From Parvularculaceae bacterium (GTDB lineage Bacteria > Pseudomonadota > Alphaproteobacteria > Caulobacterales > Parvularculaceae): 64,000 nt of DNA. Shown piece after piece: positions 1 through 8,057 of the stretch. The stretch lies in NCBI GenBank assembly GCA_028284065.1, contig JANQSJ010000007.1, forward strand, positions 434,001-498,000. The letters run 5' to 3'. Under the pieces are notes generated by a model. The model did not search any database and was not told where the DNA came from. It worked only from the letters and a program-made list of their open reading frames with translations. The translations under genes were made by a program, and so were the position numbers. How positions within the stretch are numbered: the stretch's first letter is position 1; each line of letters opens with the position of its first letter.

Positions 1-1084
1 AGGTCCTGACTTCCCTCGACACGAAACGCGTCGACTGCACCTCGTCCTCGCCGACTTCGTTGCGCGTGTAATACCCGGTGAAATTGAAGTCGATCAGGTT
101 GTTGGCCGGATTATAATTGAGGCCGCCCTGAATGGTGTTGCTGTCAATGTCGCGATTGACGAGTCCGTTCGCGGCGCTCGCGAGGTTTGCCCCCTGCGGG
201 TTATTGGGGTCCTGGCTGTCGCCGCCAAACCGCATCCAGGAAAGCGATAGCGTCAAATCGTCGGACGGCCGAACCGTCGCCTTGAGCAGCGACGACATGA
301 TTTGATCGTCCGCAGGCAATGTATCGCCGCTGCCAAGGTCGATATCGCCGGAATCGCGCCGCGTGAAATTGGCGACGATGTCCGTCACATTGTCTTCGGA
401 CCGCCAGACGCCGGTGCCCGACAGGCGAAACTCGTTGTTGACGCTCTGATACCCGCCGAGCGCCTTTACGCCTGCGGTCTCCCCCTCCTCCAGAAAATCC
501 GCCGCCGTAATCGTCCGTAGCGCGATCGTGCCGCCGAGCGCGCCGGAGCCATAAAGCGCCGATGTCGGCCCGCGCACGACCTCGACCGCCTGCACGAGGT
601 CAGGATCGATAAAGAAACGCCCGTCATGGCCGGAAAGAAAACTCTGCCGCGCGCCGTCGAACAGGACCAGCACGCCTGCGCCGCCGACGCCGCGAATCGC
701 CGGCACCTGGCCGCTGCGCCGCGGACCGCCATTGATCTGCGCGCCTGGCACCGCATCGAAAATGTCGAAAATGGAGGACGGGTTGAAATCGTCGATGATC
801 TCGCGATCGATCACGCTGACAGCGCCCGGATAATCGAACGCCGGCAACGGGTTGCGGGTCGCATAGACAGTGATTTCGTCAAGCTGGGCGGCGAGAACGA
901 TCCGGCCGTCTTCTTCCGCCTGCTCGTCCGCGGCGTCCTGAGCCATTGCGGCGGACGTCAAGGCGCCGGACACTATAATGAAAGAAAGCGCGGCCCCGCT
1001 AATGAGAGTACGGCGTCGGTTTCTCATCAGAGTAAGGCGATGATTTAGTGAGCTGTTCGTATCGATGGTGGCTTTCGTGAACAT
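1..1084 (-). CDS. TonB-dependent outer-membrane receptor, probably heme type (C-terminal part beyond window)
   Basis: About 361 N-terminal codons are present and the frame is still open at base 1. The start ATG (1082-1084) has a strong GGAGGGG site about five bases upstream. An arginine-rich N-terminus and hydrophobic stretch ending SAAMAQ look like a long signal peptide. It is followed by a TonB box (DEITVYATR) and a plug domain (VSVIDREIIDDF, RGVGGAGVLVLFDG, VEVVRGPTSALYGSGALGG). The TonB box and plug resemble hemoglobin/heme receptors more than siderophore receptors, which is a family-level inference. It is divergent from the DUF6607-like lipoprotein and shares a 140-bp promoter region with a Fur-like site. 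Confidence 0.9.
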   Translation of the reverse strand, partial: MFTKATIDTNSSLNHRLTLMRNRRRTLISGAALSFIIVSGALTSAAMAQDAADEQAEEDGRIVLAAQLDEITVYATRNPLPAFDYPGAVSVIDREIIDDFNPSSIFDIFDAVPGAQINGGPRRSGQVPAIRGVGGAGVLVLFDGARQSFLSGHDGRFFIDPDLVQAVEVVRGPTSALYGSGALGGTIALRTITAADFLEEGETAGVKALGGYQSVNNEFRLSGTGVWRSEDNVTDIVANFTRRDSGDIDLGSGDTLPADDQIMSSLLKATVRPSDDLTLSLSWMRFGGDSQDPNNPQGANLASAANGLVNRDIDSNTIQGGLNYNPANNLIDFNFTGYYTRNEVGEDEVQSTRFVSREVRT

Positions 1085-1112
1085 GGAATCCCCTCCAGGC
1101 GCGGCGACAATA

Positions 1113-1127
1113 TGCAAATGACTCGCA
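1113..1127. promoter_or_regulatory. possible Fur/Irr-type iron operator
   Basis: The sequence tgcaaatgactcgca has TGC/GCA arms and an AT-rich left half, as in alphaproteobacterial Fur-type boxes. It lies between the divergent TonB receptor and DUF6607-like gene, where an iron operator is expected. The assignment is by eye and by context only. Confidence 0.35.
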
Positions 1128-1224
1128 CTATTATGAGCGATAACACCGGCCAAAACCGCTTGCAACTGGTAATCGCTCGCAATATCACCGGGTGCGACAA
1201 TTCACTTCCAGGGAATGCTTCGAC

Positions 1225-2265
1225 ATGAACACCAACGCCCTTTTTCTCCTTGTCGCTTCGACGTTACTGATCGCCGGCTGCGCGAGCGGCGACGCCGCGC
1301 AGCGGGCGGACGCACAAGGGCGCGCCGCCTCCGCGGCGACGGCGCAGTCGAAATTCGACGCCGACCGGCGCGCGATCCTCGACATGGCCGGCAACTACAA
1401 GGTGCGGTTTGAGTTCCAGGAAACAGTGGCCTTCACCGACGGCTATGAGCCGAAGGAGCCCTACCTCTCAGGCGCCCATGAAGTCGTTCTCGTGGTCGAG
1501 GACCGCGAGGACTTCATCAGCCTTCAGCATATTCTGGTGGTCGGCGGCGAGGAGAAATTCCCGATCAAGCACTGGCGTCAGGACTGGCGCTATGAGCCGT
1601 CGGAAGTGCTGACGTTCATCGGCGGCAACGCCTGGGAAATGCGGCCTGTGGACCGCGAGGCGGCGCAGGGGAAATGGTCGCAGACGGTCTACCAGGTGGA
1701 CGACAGTCCGCGATACGGCGCGCTTGGCGTCTGGTCCCATGGCGGCGGCGTGTCGCAATGGACGCCGCCCGCGGAGTGGCGCCCGCTGCCGCGCCGCGAC
1801 ATGACCACCCGCGACGATTACCATGCCGTCGACGCCGTCAATGTGCACGCGATTACGCCTGACGGCTGGGCCCATGAACAGATGAACTTGAAAGTCGCGC
1901 TCGATGGAACCCCGCGCGCGCTCGTTCGAGAAGTCGGCATCAACACGTACGACAAATTCGACGGGTTTGAGTCGGACGTTGCGACGTCCTACTGGTCCGC
2001 GACGAAGGACTATTGGGCGGCGGTGCGCGGCATCTGGACCGAGTTTGAGACGCCCGGGTCCGCGTTCGCCATCAAGATAAAGGGCGAGACCGAAGGCCTT
2101 TACATGCCGCTGATGACCTATGCGGAGAATGTTCAGGCCGGCGACATGACGTTCGACGACGCGGTCGCCAAAGCGCGCGAAACGATCGCCGCTTACACCA
2201 CACGCGAGCTGCCGCCCCTGCAGGCGCGGCTTCGCGAACCGGCGGCGGAGCAATCATCCTATTAA
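1225..2265 (+). CDS. DUF6607-like lipoprotein next to heme receptor
   Basis: The 346-residue protein starts at ATG 1225; an in-frame codon 33 bases upstream adds only a non-signal extension. The N-terminus ends in a lipobox (LLIAGC), so it is probably lipidated and exported. The body (MAGNYKVRFEFQETV near residue 57, then many Trp/Tyr-rich strands) looks like the DUF6607 family, which has no known biochemical role. Its position opposite a heme-type TonB receptor and ahead of a DUF454 gene suggests a part in iron/heme uptake. The family call is from memory of its conserved N-terminal segment. Confidence 0.75.
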   Translation: MNTNALFLLVASTLLIAGCASGDAAQRADAQGRAASAATAQSKFDADRRAILDMAGNYKVRFEFQETVAFTDGYEPKEPYLSGAHEVVLVVEDREDFISLQHILVVGGEEKFPIKHWRQDWRYEPSEVLTFIGGNAWEMRPVDREAAQGKWSQTVYQVDDSPRYGALGVWSHGGGVSQWTPPAEWRPLPRRDMTTRDDYHAVDAVNVHAITPDGWAHEQMNLKVALDGTPRALVREVGINTYDKFDGFESDVATSYWSATKDYWAAVRGIWTEFETPGSAFAIKIKGETEGLYMPLMTYAENVQAGDMTFDDAVAKARETIAAYTTRELPPLQARLREPAAEQSSY

Positions 2266-2358
2266 CAAATAATCGAAGTACCTCAGTGGCCGCGACGGCG
2301 GACGCCGATGGTCTCTTGCGGATGAAATGGAAGAAGCGGACAGCCGCGAGGCAAAGAC

Positions 2359-2736
2359 GTGACCCCCCGCCGGGCGGCCTGGCTGGCGGTCGGGTTTTGC
2401 GCTCTGGGGCTCGGGGCAATTGGCGCGGCGATGCCACTTTTGCCGACGACGCCATTCATTCTTCTCGCCGCTTTCGCGTTTTCCCGTTCGTCTGATCGTT
2501 GGCGCGACTGGTTGATTGGGCACCCGACCTTCGGCCCCTTGATCCAGGACTGGCGCGCCAACGGCGCGATCAGCCCCCGCGCAAAACTTGTCGGAACGCT
2601 TTCGATGGGCGGCGTTCTGGTCCTATCGGCGATCATGGGCGCGCGGCCGATCCTCCTCGGCGTTCAGGCGCTCGTCCTCTTGTGCTGCGCAGCCTTCATC
2701 CTGACGCGACCGTCGCCGCCGAAGACGCGCGATTGA
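2359..2736 (+). CDS. DUF454 (YbaN-type) inner-membrane protein
   Basis: The 125-residue protein starts at GTG 2359 with a GAGG-like site upstream. It has the DUF454 signature: a first membrane helix, the LPTTPFILLAAFAFSRSS segment, then WLIGHPTFGPLIQDW and two C-terminal helices. The function is unknown; members often sit near heme or iron genes, as here, 93 bp after the DUF6607-like gene. Probably co-transcribed with it. Confidence 0.85.
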   Translation: MTPRRAAWLAVGFCALGLGAIGAAMPLLPTTPFILLAAFAFSRSSDRWRDWLIGHPTFGPLIQDWRANGAISPRAKLVGTLSMGGVLVLSAIMGARPILLGVQALVLLCCAAFILTRPSPPKTRD

Positions 2737-2841
2737 TCTGTGAGCGAAGGCCGCCATTTCTCACGAGGGGGCGCAGCCGGTCGGTGTTAATGTGTGACCA
2801 AAAGACGGAAAATCGACCCCTAGAACCGGAGGCCACCTATC

Positions 2842-3498
2842 ATGGAAGCGGTCCTCGCCATGGGCGTTTTCGTCGCGGCGCACGTGGCGGTGGCGCGAAC
2901 GGCGATTAAGCCGAGCCTTATCAGCCGCGTCGGCGAACGCGGTTATCTGGCGGTTTACTCGGCGCTTTCGCTGCTTCTGCTGGCCTGGGTGATTGTCGCC
3001 GTCCTGCGCGCCGATCGCACCGTTCTTTGGGCGCCGCCAGGCGGCGCGTATGCGTTCGCCGCCGTGGCGAGCCTTATCGGCTTTGTCCTTTTGGGCGCGG
3101 GCGCCGCCTCGCCTAATCCGCTTTCGGTCACCTTTCGAAAAACGGGCTTTGACGCCGCGCGTCCCGGCGTCATCGGTTGGGTGCGGCATCCAATTATCTG
3201 GGGTCTGAGTTTGTGGGGCCTCGCTCATACGCCGGCAAACGGCGAATGGCCGACGCTTGTCCTGTTCGCCGGATCGGCCGCGTTCGGCATTGTCGGCGTC
3301 AGAGGCGTCGAACGGCGGGCAAAGCGGCGGCTAGGCGACGCGGAATGGGCGCGCCTTGCCGCCGGCAAGGGCGGCATCGACCGCAACGCCATCGCGGGCG
3401 CAGCGCTCGGGCTAACCGCATGGATAGGCCTCCTGCACCTGCACCCTTTCCTTTTTGGCGCGGACCCATTGCGCGTCCTTCGCGGCTCGCTGTGGTGA
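2842..3498 (+). CDS. NnrU family membrane protein
   Basis: The 218-residue polytopic protein has GGAGG nine bases before the ATG. Several hydrophobic helices and the motifs HVAVARTAIKPSLISRVGERGY and VRHPIIWGLSLWGLAH are typical of NnrU. NnrU was first linked to nitrite/nitric oxide metabolism but is widespread in non-denitrifiers, and the family has distant similarity to isoprenylcysteine methyltransferases. No denitrification genes occur in this window. The next gene encodes an ICMT-like methyltransferase, so two related membrane folds sit side by side. Confidence 0.85.
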   Translation: MEAVLAMGVFVAAHVAVARTAIKPSLISRVGERGYLAVYSALSLLLLAWVIVAVLRADRTVLWAPPGGAYAFAAVASLIGFVLLGAGAASPNPLSVTFRKTGFDAARPGVIGWVRHPIIWGLSLWGLAHTPANGEWPTLVLFAGSAAFGIVGVRGVERRAKRRLGDAEWARLAAGKGGIDRNAIAGAALGLTAWIGLLHLHPFLFGADPLRVLRGSLW

Positions 3499-3595
3499 AC
3501 GCGGCGTCGAATCGATTTGCAAATTGTTCTCAATTGCGCTAAAAGACTGAAATCGACGATCTTCAGCGCCGTTTGGCGTGCAGATGGAGTTCGTA

Positions 3596-4360
3596 ATGGC
3601 GAGCGACCCGAGCGGACCCGCGAAAGCCGAACAGGCCAAAGCCGGAACTGAAGGCGATGGCGCCGGAAAAGCGCGCGGCGGCGCGTGGGCGTTTCAGATT
3701 ATCTCTACGCTGATTTACTTTGCGCTTGTTGTCGGCGCGGTCTTGCGATGGGAGACGCTCGGCTGGGGTCCCCTTGTCTGGCTGGCGGCGAGCATTCTGG
3801 TCGGAGTCATCAGGGGACCTTACGCCAAATCCACACGCCAAAATGTGATCGTCGACGACCGTAAGAACCTGTCGGAAAAACTTCTGCTGGCGGCGATGTT
3901 TCTCGCCGGGGGCATATTGCCGGTGCTACATCTGGCGACCGGCGTTTTCTCCTTCGCAGATTACAGTCTGCCGGTTTGGGCGAGCATTGCCGGCGCAGCG
4001 CTGCAGGCACCTTTCCTCTGGCTTTTCTGGCGAAGCCACGCCGACCTCGGCAAGAACTGGAGCGTGTCGCTTGAAGTCCGCGAGGATCATGGGCTGGTGA
4101 CGCGCGGAGTCTATTCAAAAATGCGCCATCCGATGTATGCGGCGATCTGGATCGCTGCGATCGCCCAGCCACTCCTCATCCATAACTGGATCGCCGGCGT
4201 CGGCGTGCTGCCGGCGTTCCTCGCAATGTATCTCATCCGTACGCCCCAGGAAGAAAAGATGATGCGGGATCGCTTCGGAGACGCCTATGACCGCTATGCG
4301 GCGCGCACCGGCCGCATTTTCCCGCGCTTCGCCGGCGCGCAGACGGAAGCCGCGGCATGA
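3596..4360 (+). CDS. isoprenylcysteine carboxyl methyltransferase-like membrane protein
   Basis: The 254-residue protein is read from ATG 3596, which has GGAG eight bases upstream; ATG 3578 has none. After a charged N-terminus of about 35 residues come four or five membrane helices. The C-terminal ICMT/PEMT signature is clear: LVTRGVYSKMRHPMYAAIW, then EEKMMRDRFGDAYDRYAARTGR, which forms the SAM site and ends with the conserved EE..RFG..Y pattern. Bacterial members methylate unknown, probably lipid or small-molecule, substrates. It overlaps the next gene by four bases (ATGA), so the two are translationally coupled. Confidence 0.85.
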   Translation: MASDPSGPAKAEQAKAGTEGDGAGKARGGAWAFQIISTLIYFALVVGAVLRWETLGWGPLVWLAASILVGVIRGPYAKSTRQNVIVDDRKNLSEKLLLAAMFLAGGILPVLHLATGVFSFADYSLPVWASIAGAALQAPFLWLFWRSHADLGKNWSVSLEVREDHGLVTRGVYSKMRHPMYAAIWIAAIAQPLLIHNWIAGVGVLPAFLAMYLIRTPQEEKMMRDRFGDAYDRYAARTGRIFPRFAGAQTEAAA

Positions 4361-4779
4361 CTGCGCCCTTCGCCCCCACTCAGTCATCAGCGGCCGCGGC
4401 GCCGAGCGAGCTGTCGACCGTCATTCTGATTTGTCAGGCCGTGCGCGTGTGGACGAAGGCCCGCGCGGAAGGCGCGCCAGCGCAGCGCGCGCTCTTCAGA
4501 ATGCTGAACGAACGCGGCCAGGGCCTCCTTGCGCCCGTGTTCGACGGTCTCTTCACCTGCGCGGAAATTGTGCGGGAAAAGCCCCTTTTGCCGGGTTCGG
4601 GATGCGCCATTTCGCCGGACGAGGCGCGGTTGTGCGTTCTTCTTGAGGCGATGAATGGTCCCGGCGGGCCAAGCTATGGCCGCGTCCGGAATGAGCGCCT
4701 CCTAACCGCCGCAGTGGCGTCAGCGCGCACGGCCATGAGGATCGAGACCGCGACCGCCGCCGAGCAGGGTGCGGCTTAG
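4357..4779 (+). CDS. hypothetical protein coupled to the ICMT-like gene
   Basis: The 140-residue protein starts inside the stop of the ICMT-like gene (ATGA overlap). It has no membrane helix or known motif. A central segment (VWTKARAEGAPAQRALFRML, then two cysteines in LFTCAEIV and SGCAISPDEARL) looks like a compact helical domain. Coding signal and coupling make it a real gene. I do not recognise the family. Confidence 0.6.
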   Translation: MTAPFAPTQSSAAAAPSELSTVILICQAVRVWTKARAEGAPAQRALFRMLNERGQGLLAPVFDGLFTCAEIVREKPLLPGSGCAISPDEARLCVLLEAMNGPGGPSYGRVRNERLLTAAVASARTAMRIETATAAEQGAA

Positions 4780-4839
4780 GGCTTAGCTGTCTGCAGGGCG
4801 GTCCGCTTACGCCCAAAGCCGTGCAAAAGACGCAAGCCA

Positions 4840-5610
4840 ATGAAAATCTTCGTCGTCGCCGCCTCTGCGCTTTTCGCGTCTTCCATGGTCGCCATTGCGC
4901 CGCCTGCATTTGCCGGCGGAACACTGGAACTGGAAACCGCAGGCGCTGGCGAGATCGACCAGGGATCAAAGCCAATGCACCCCCTCATCATCGTCGAAAA
5001 CGGTCTGCCGATTGACCACATCGGGCTCGGCGTCCCGGATTTTGACGCGGCGGTCGCAATGATCGAAGCGGCGACCGGCGTCCGCCCGCTTGAGCTTGAC
5101 CGAATCGGCGCGCAACGACGCGCGGTCGGCCGTGTGGGAACAAAGGCGTTTCTCGAGATCATCGGTCCGGCGGCCGACGCCTCAGAGCCGCTCGATCCCG
5201 TGACAGAAGCGGCGGCCCGTCTTGACGCGCCGCGGGTGCTCTCCTGGTACGTCGGCGTCAGCGATTTCGACGGCTACGCCGCCCACGCCGAAAAGGCCGG
5301 ACACGCCCTTATTATGACCCAGCACGTGGCGCGCAATGGTTATGAATACAAAATCGGCGGGCCAGACGGGATCGTCAACGCGCCGGTCATTCCGTGGGCG
5401 ATCGAATGGGTCGTTCGCGCGCCGGCGATCGCCGACTGGCCGCTACTGGGCCATATCTCAGCATTCGGTCTCGAGCATCCGGAGCCGGAGAAAACGCAGG
5501 CGGTCATGGATGCGCTCAACGTCGCCATGACGGTCGCGAAGACGGAGACCGGAGACGCCCGCGCCCTGGTGACGATTGACGGACCGAAAGGCGTACTGTC
5601 GTTCCGCTAA
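4840..5610 (+). CDS. secreted VOC/glyoxalase-like domain protein
   Basis: The 256-residue protein begins with a Sec signal peptide (cleavage probably after PAFA, residue 25). From residue 57 the segment PIDHIGLGVPDFDAAVAMIEAATGVRP is the first beta-alpha unit of the VOC fold and matches the Glyoxalase_3-like group. A second half (VLSWYVGVSDFDGYAAHAEKAGH) repeats it. A substrate cannot be named. Export is unusual for this superfamily, so the start was checked: the ATG at 4840 has only a weak ribosome site, and an internal start would remove the signal. Confidence 0.75.
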   Translation: MKIFVVAASALFASSMVAIAPPAFAGGTLELETAGAGEIDQGSKPMHPLIIVENGLPIDHIGLGVPDFDAAVAMIEAATGVRPLELDRIGAQRRAVGRVGTKAFLEIIGPAADASEPLDPVTEAAARLDAPRVLSWYVGVSDFDGYAAHAEKAGHALIMTQHVARNGYEYKIGGPDGIVNAPVIPWAIEWVVRAPAIADWPLLGHISAFGLEHPEPEKTQAVMDALNVAMTVAKTETGDARALVTIDGPKGVLSFR

Positions 5611-5638
5611 CCCGAGGCAATAGCGCGAGCCGATTGCT

Positions 5639-6511
5639 TCAGCCCGAATGACGCGCATGGGACGCGTGCGCGCATCCGACCCTGATGACGTCGCCGCCGC
5701 CTTCGCCCTTCCGTCTTTCGCCGAACGTTCTTTCCGTCGCATAGTCGCCGGGCGAGTCTTCAGACCCGTGTGAAAAACCGGCGCCTTCCAGCAACGCCTT
5801 GACGTCGGCGACCATTGCCGGCGCCCCGCAAATCATCGCCCGATCATGGTGCGCGTCGAACCCGGGCAGGCGAAGATCGTCGAACATTCTCTCTGACGCG
5901 ATGAGCTCCGTGATCCGACCGCGCACTGGATAGGGCTCGCGAGTGACGCTCGCGTAATAGTGCGTTTTCGCCGGCGCCCTGTCGCCAACCACAGGGTCGT
6001 CCGAAAGCTGATCGATAAGCGCCCTGCCCCAGTCGAGATCGCGCGCTGCGCGACAGGATTGCGTCACCACGACGCACTCGAACCTTTCATAGGTTTCGGG
6101 ATCGCGCAGCACGCTTGCGAAGGGCGCAAGACCGGCGCCCGATGAAAACAGAAACAACCGACGGCCGGGCTTCAATGCGTCCAGCAACAGGGCGCCGGAG
6201 GACTTCCGCGCCACCAGCGCCTGATCGCCTTGGCCAAGCCGCCGCAAACGGCCGCCCAGCACGCAGTCTTCAGCGCAACGCGCAAAGAACTCTAGCTCGT
6301 CATCCCAGGCCGGACTCACAATCGAATATGGCCGCATCAACGGCCTGTCGCTGTCCATGACCCCAATCATGACGTGCTCGCCGGACCTGAACCGGAGCCC
6401 CTCCGGCCGCGTCAGGCGCAGCGAGAACAGCTCATCCGTCCAGTGACGAACCAAGCAAACGTCTTGGAAGCTTACGATTTTGGCGATCGCCGCGTCGGTC
6501 GTTCCACTCAC
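5639..6511 (-). CDS. fpr: ferredoxin--NADP reductase
   Basis: The 290-residue flavoprotein transfers electrons between NADPH and ferredoxin/flavodoxin. The FAD-binding motif RPYSIVSP is at residues 60-67. The NADP-binding segment is LFSSGAGLAPFASVLRDPETY, and ICGAPAMVADVKALLEGAGF precedes the C-terminus. The start is GTG 6511 with GAGGG upstream. Bacterial FprA-type enzymes end shortly after a GDYA.ER-like motif. Here about 25 residues rich in Gly, Arg and His follow YATERTFGERR, a non-standard tail. The leader contains a strong minus-strand terminator-like hairpin (6565-6606). Confidence 0.88.
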   Translation of the reverse strand: MSGTTDAAIAKIVSFQDVCLVRHWTDELFSLRLTRPEGLRFRSGEHVMIGVMDSDRPLMRPYSIVSPAWDDELEFFARCAEDCVLGGRLRRLGQGDQALVARKSSGALLLDALKPGRRLFLFSSGAGLAPFASVLRDPETYERFECVVVTQSCRAARDLDWGRALIDQLSDDPVVGDRAPAKTHYYASVTREPYPVRGRITELIASERMFDDLRLPGFDAHHDRAMICGAPAMVADVKALLEGAGFSHGSEDSPGDYATERTFGERRKGEGGGDVIRVGCAHASHARHSG

Positions 6512-6564
6512 CTTCGCCGGCCCTCTTCAAGCGAAACTTCAGCCGAAAATCCGACCCGGAGACG

Positions 6565-6606
6565 AAAAAAGAGCGGACGGAAAAGGGAGGGAGCCCGCCC
6601 GCTCTT
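6565..6606 (-). terminator. intrinsic terminator/attenuator in the fpr leader
   Basis: On the minus strand a 12-bp stem (arms 6595-6606 and 6569-6580, one G-U pair) with a 14-base loop is followed directly by a T run (6570-6565). No minus-strand gene lies upstream for 2.6 kb, so it can only end a short leader or small RNA that runs toward fpr, 54 bases upstream of the fpr start. Confidence 0.7.
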
Positions 6607-6629
6607 AAGTTCGTAACGCAGCGTGGAGG

Positions 6630-6658
6630 TGTCTACCGCGCCTCAAATGATAATGCAA
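6630..6658 (-). promoter_or_regulatory. weak candidate promoter for the fpr leader transcript
   Basis: Minus-strand TTGCAT (6658-6653) and TAGACA (6635-6630) are 17 bases apart. Transcription would start near 6623 and give about 60 bases before the hairpin at 6565-6606. The -10 match is poor. The same DNA (aatgataatgcaagtgcg on the plus strand) resembles the iron-type site at 1113 and also lies upstream of the divergent unknown gene. Confidence 0.3.
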
Positions 6659-6744
6659 GTGCGAATAAGTTGCAGATGTAAACGGATGGCGCCATGATCC
6701 CCTCGACGCAGCAGGCATAACGCAGCACCCAAGGGGGAAGACGC

Positions 6745-7233
6745 ATGACACAGACCGACGGCGCCTTGACGCTCAACGATCTCGGCATCGGCGGCGGCCA
6801 CGCAATTTGGGCGTTCCGCGCGGCGGCGATGAACCACGCGGACTGTCCGACGCTGATCCATGGCTTTGAGAACATCATGTCCGCGTACGGGCGGCCGGCG
6901 GTCAGAGCGATCGCGTCGCTGACGCGGGCGCTTGGCCATGACGGTCGGCGCAAGCTCGGAATCGCTTGCCCTGGGTGCGGCTATGTGACCGCCGACGAAC
7001 TTAGCGTCGTCGCGCTTCTGTCCGCCGCTCAACGCGAGGACGACGATCTTGCGGATGCGCATCTCGCATGGCTGATGGGCGGGTATGGCGAAGACGATGC
7101 GAAGCGCGCGGCGCTGCAGGTCGGCGCCCTTTTCAAGGCGGCCCATGTGGCGATCACGCCGCCGCCAATCGAGATTTCCGCGCCGAAACGGCCGCTGCCG
7201 GCATCGTCATTCCACAGCGCCGGCTACGCCTGA
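6745..7233 (+). CDS. hypothetical protein with CPGCGY motif
   Basis: The 162-residue protein has GGGGGAAG eight bases before the ATG. It is soluble and mostly helical. The two clear landmarks are MNHADCPTLIHGFENIMSAY (residues 30-49) and ACPGCGYVTADELSVVALLS (residues 73-92). The CPGC pair could bind zinc or iron, or act in redox chemistry. It is divergent from fpr and 320 bp ahead of sodN, so an oxidative-stress or metal setting is suggested by position only. I do not recognise the family. Confidence 0.65.
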   Translation: MTQTDGALTLNDLGIGGGHAIWAFRAAAMNHADCPTLIHGFENIMSAYGRPAVRAIASLTRALGHDGRRKLGIACPGCGYVTADELSVVALLSAAQREDDDLADAHLAWLMGGYGEDDAKRAALQVGALFKAAHVAITPPPIEISAPKRPLPASSFHSAGYA

Positions 7234-7553
7234 GATTGGCAGGCTGGGGCCGTGGCTGGCGACGCTCCACGTCGCCGCAGACGTCGATCCGCAAGCGGAC
7301 GGGCTCACGAGGAAATCCGCCGCCGCCCGGGCGGCGCGGGTCCCCTATCTTTTGCCTTGCTATCGAGAGATAATACGACTGTCAGGCGGCGGCGCGGGGC
7401 GATCTGCCAGGCGTCCATCTAGCGGCGACGCGAAGGCGTATCACGCAGGTAAGCGCGGGTCGCGGCCTCGAGTCTGTTGACGAAAAATCCATTTCGCGGA
7501 CGACCGATTTCGCGGACGACCGATGAAGGAAACCGACGAAGGAATTAAGGCGA
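7234..7553. other. intergenic region before sodN
   Basis: No convincing gene is seen in these 320 bases. It holds a perfect 16-bp GC palindrome (7321-7336, arms cgccgccc/gggcggcg), possibly the terminator of the preceding gene, and a tandem duplication just before sodN (7491-7522). Confidence 0.6.
7491..7522. repeat. perfect tandem 16-bp duplication upstream of sodN
   Basis: The unit atttcgcggacgaccg occurs at 7491-7506 and again at 7507-7522 with no mismatch, ending 31 bases before the sodN start. It could be a duplicated operator, or part of the leader. Confidence 0.85.
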
Positions 7554-8057
7554 ATGTTCTATTCGATAGCCAGGAAGCTCGATCAACTTGGCCATGCGAC
7601 GGCCGCTGAGGCCCACTGCGATATCCCCTGCGGCGTTTATGATCCCGGGCCTGCGCTCGTCGCGGCGGTGTCGGTCGCGCGCATTATGGACATCATGCAC
7701 GAAGCCGGCGCGAAGACGGACGCGGACCCGGTTTCCCTCGCCAACCTGCTCGCCCGCTGCGCCTTTCAGAAGGAGACCGAAGCGGAAAAAGTGAAGCACG
7801 AGATCCGCGTCATCTGGGGCGATTATTTCAAGGCGCCGCTGATCGAAAAGCACCCCGAGGTCCATGCGCTCGTGCATTCGATCATGCAAAAGGCCAGCGC
7901 CTGCAAACAGGAAGTGCACCGCGACGACGCGCTTGCGCTCGTTGACCTCGTGAATCAGTTCGCAGAGCTCTTCTGGACCACCAAGGGCAAGAAGATTGAA
8001 CGCCACCCCGCTCCTTACCCGCCAAACCTCGAAATTGTCGTGCCGGTCCTCGGCTGA
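7554..8057 (+). CDS. sodN: nickel superoxide dismutase precursor
   Basis: The 167-residue precursor disproportionates superoxide with a nickel centre. A 20-residue propeptide (MFYSIARKLDQLGHATAAEA) precedes the mature N-terminus HCDIPCGVYDPG, the Ni-hook. His21 (His1 of the mature enzyme), Cys22 and Cys26 are the metal ligands and Tyr29 is the conserved active-site tyrosine. The remaining four-helix bundle is full length. The start has AAGG upstream. The stop overlaps the start of sodX by one base, which processes the propeptide so that nickel can bind. NiSOD replaces Fe or Cu/Zn enzymes in many marine bacteria. Confidence 0.97.
   Translation: MFYSIARKLDQLGHATAAEAHCDIPCGVYDPGPALVAAVSVARIMDIMHEAGAKTDADPVSLANLLARCAFQKETEAEKVKHEIRVIWGDYFKAPLIEKHPEVHALVHSIMQKASACKQEVHRDDALALVDLVNQFAELFWTTKGKKIERHPAPYPPNLEIVVPVLG

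Noticed and set aside
1468-2253. Long minus-strand frame of 261 codons
   Set aside because: It is the GC-rich shadow of the DUF6607-like gene, which has a lipobox and ribosome site context.
2842-3498. NnrU and pseudoazurin as evidence of denitrification
   Set aside because: No nir, nor or nos gene is present and both families occur without denitrification.
4357-4779. ICMT-like gene and next ORF as one frameshifted gene
   Set aside because: The ICMT-like protein has a complete C-terminus, and the ATGA overlap is normal coupling.
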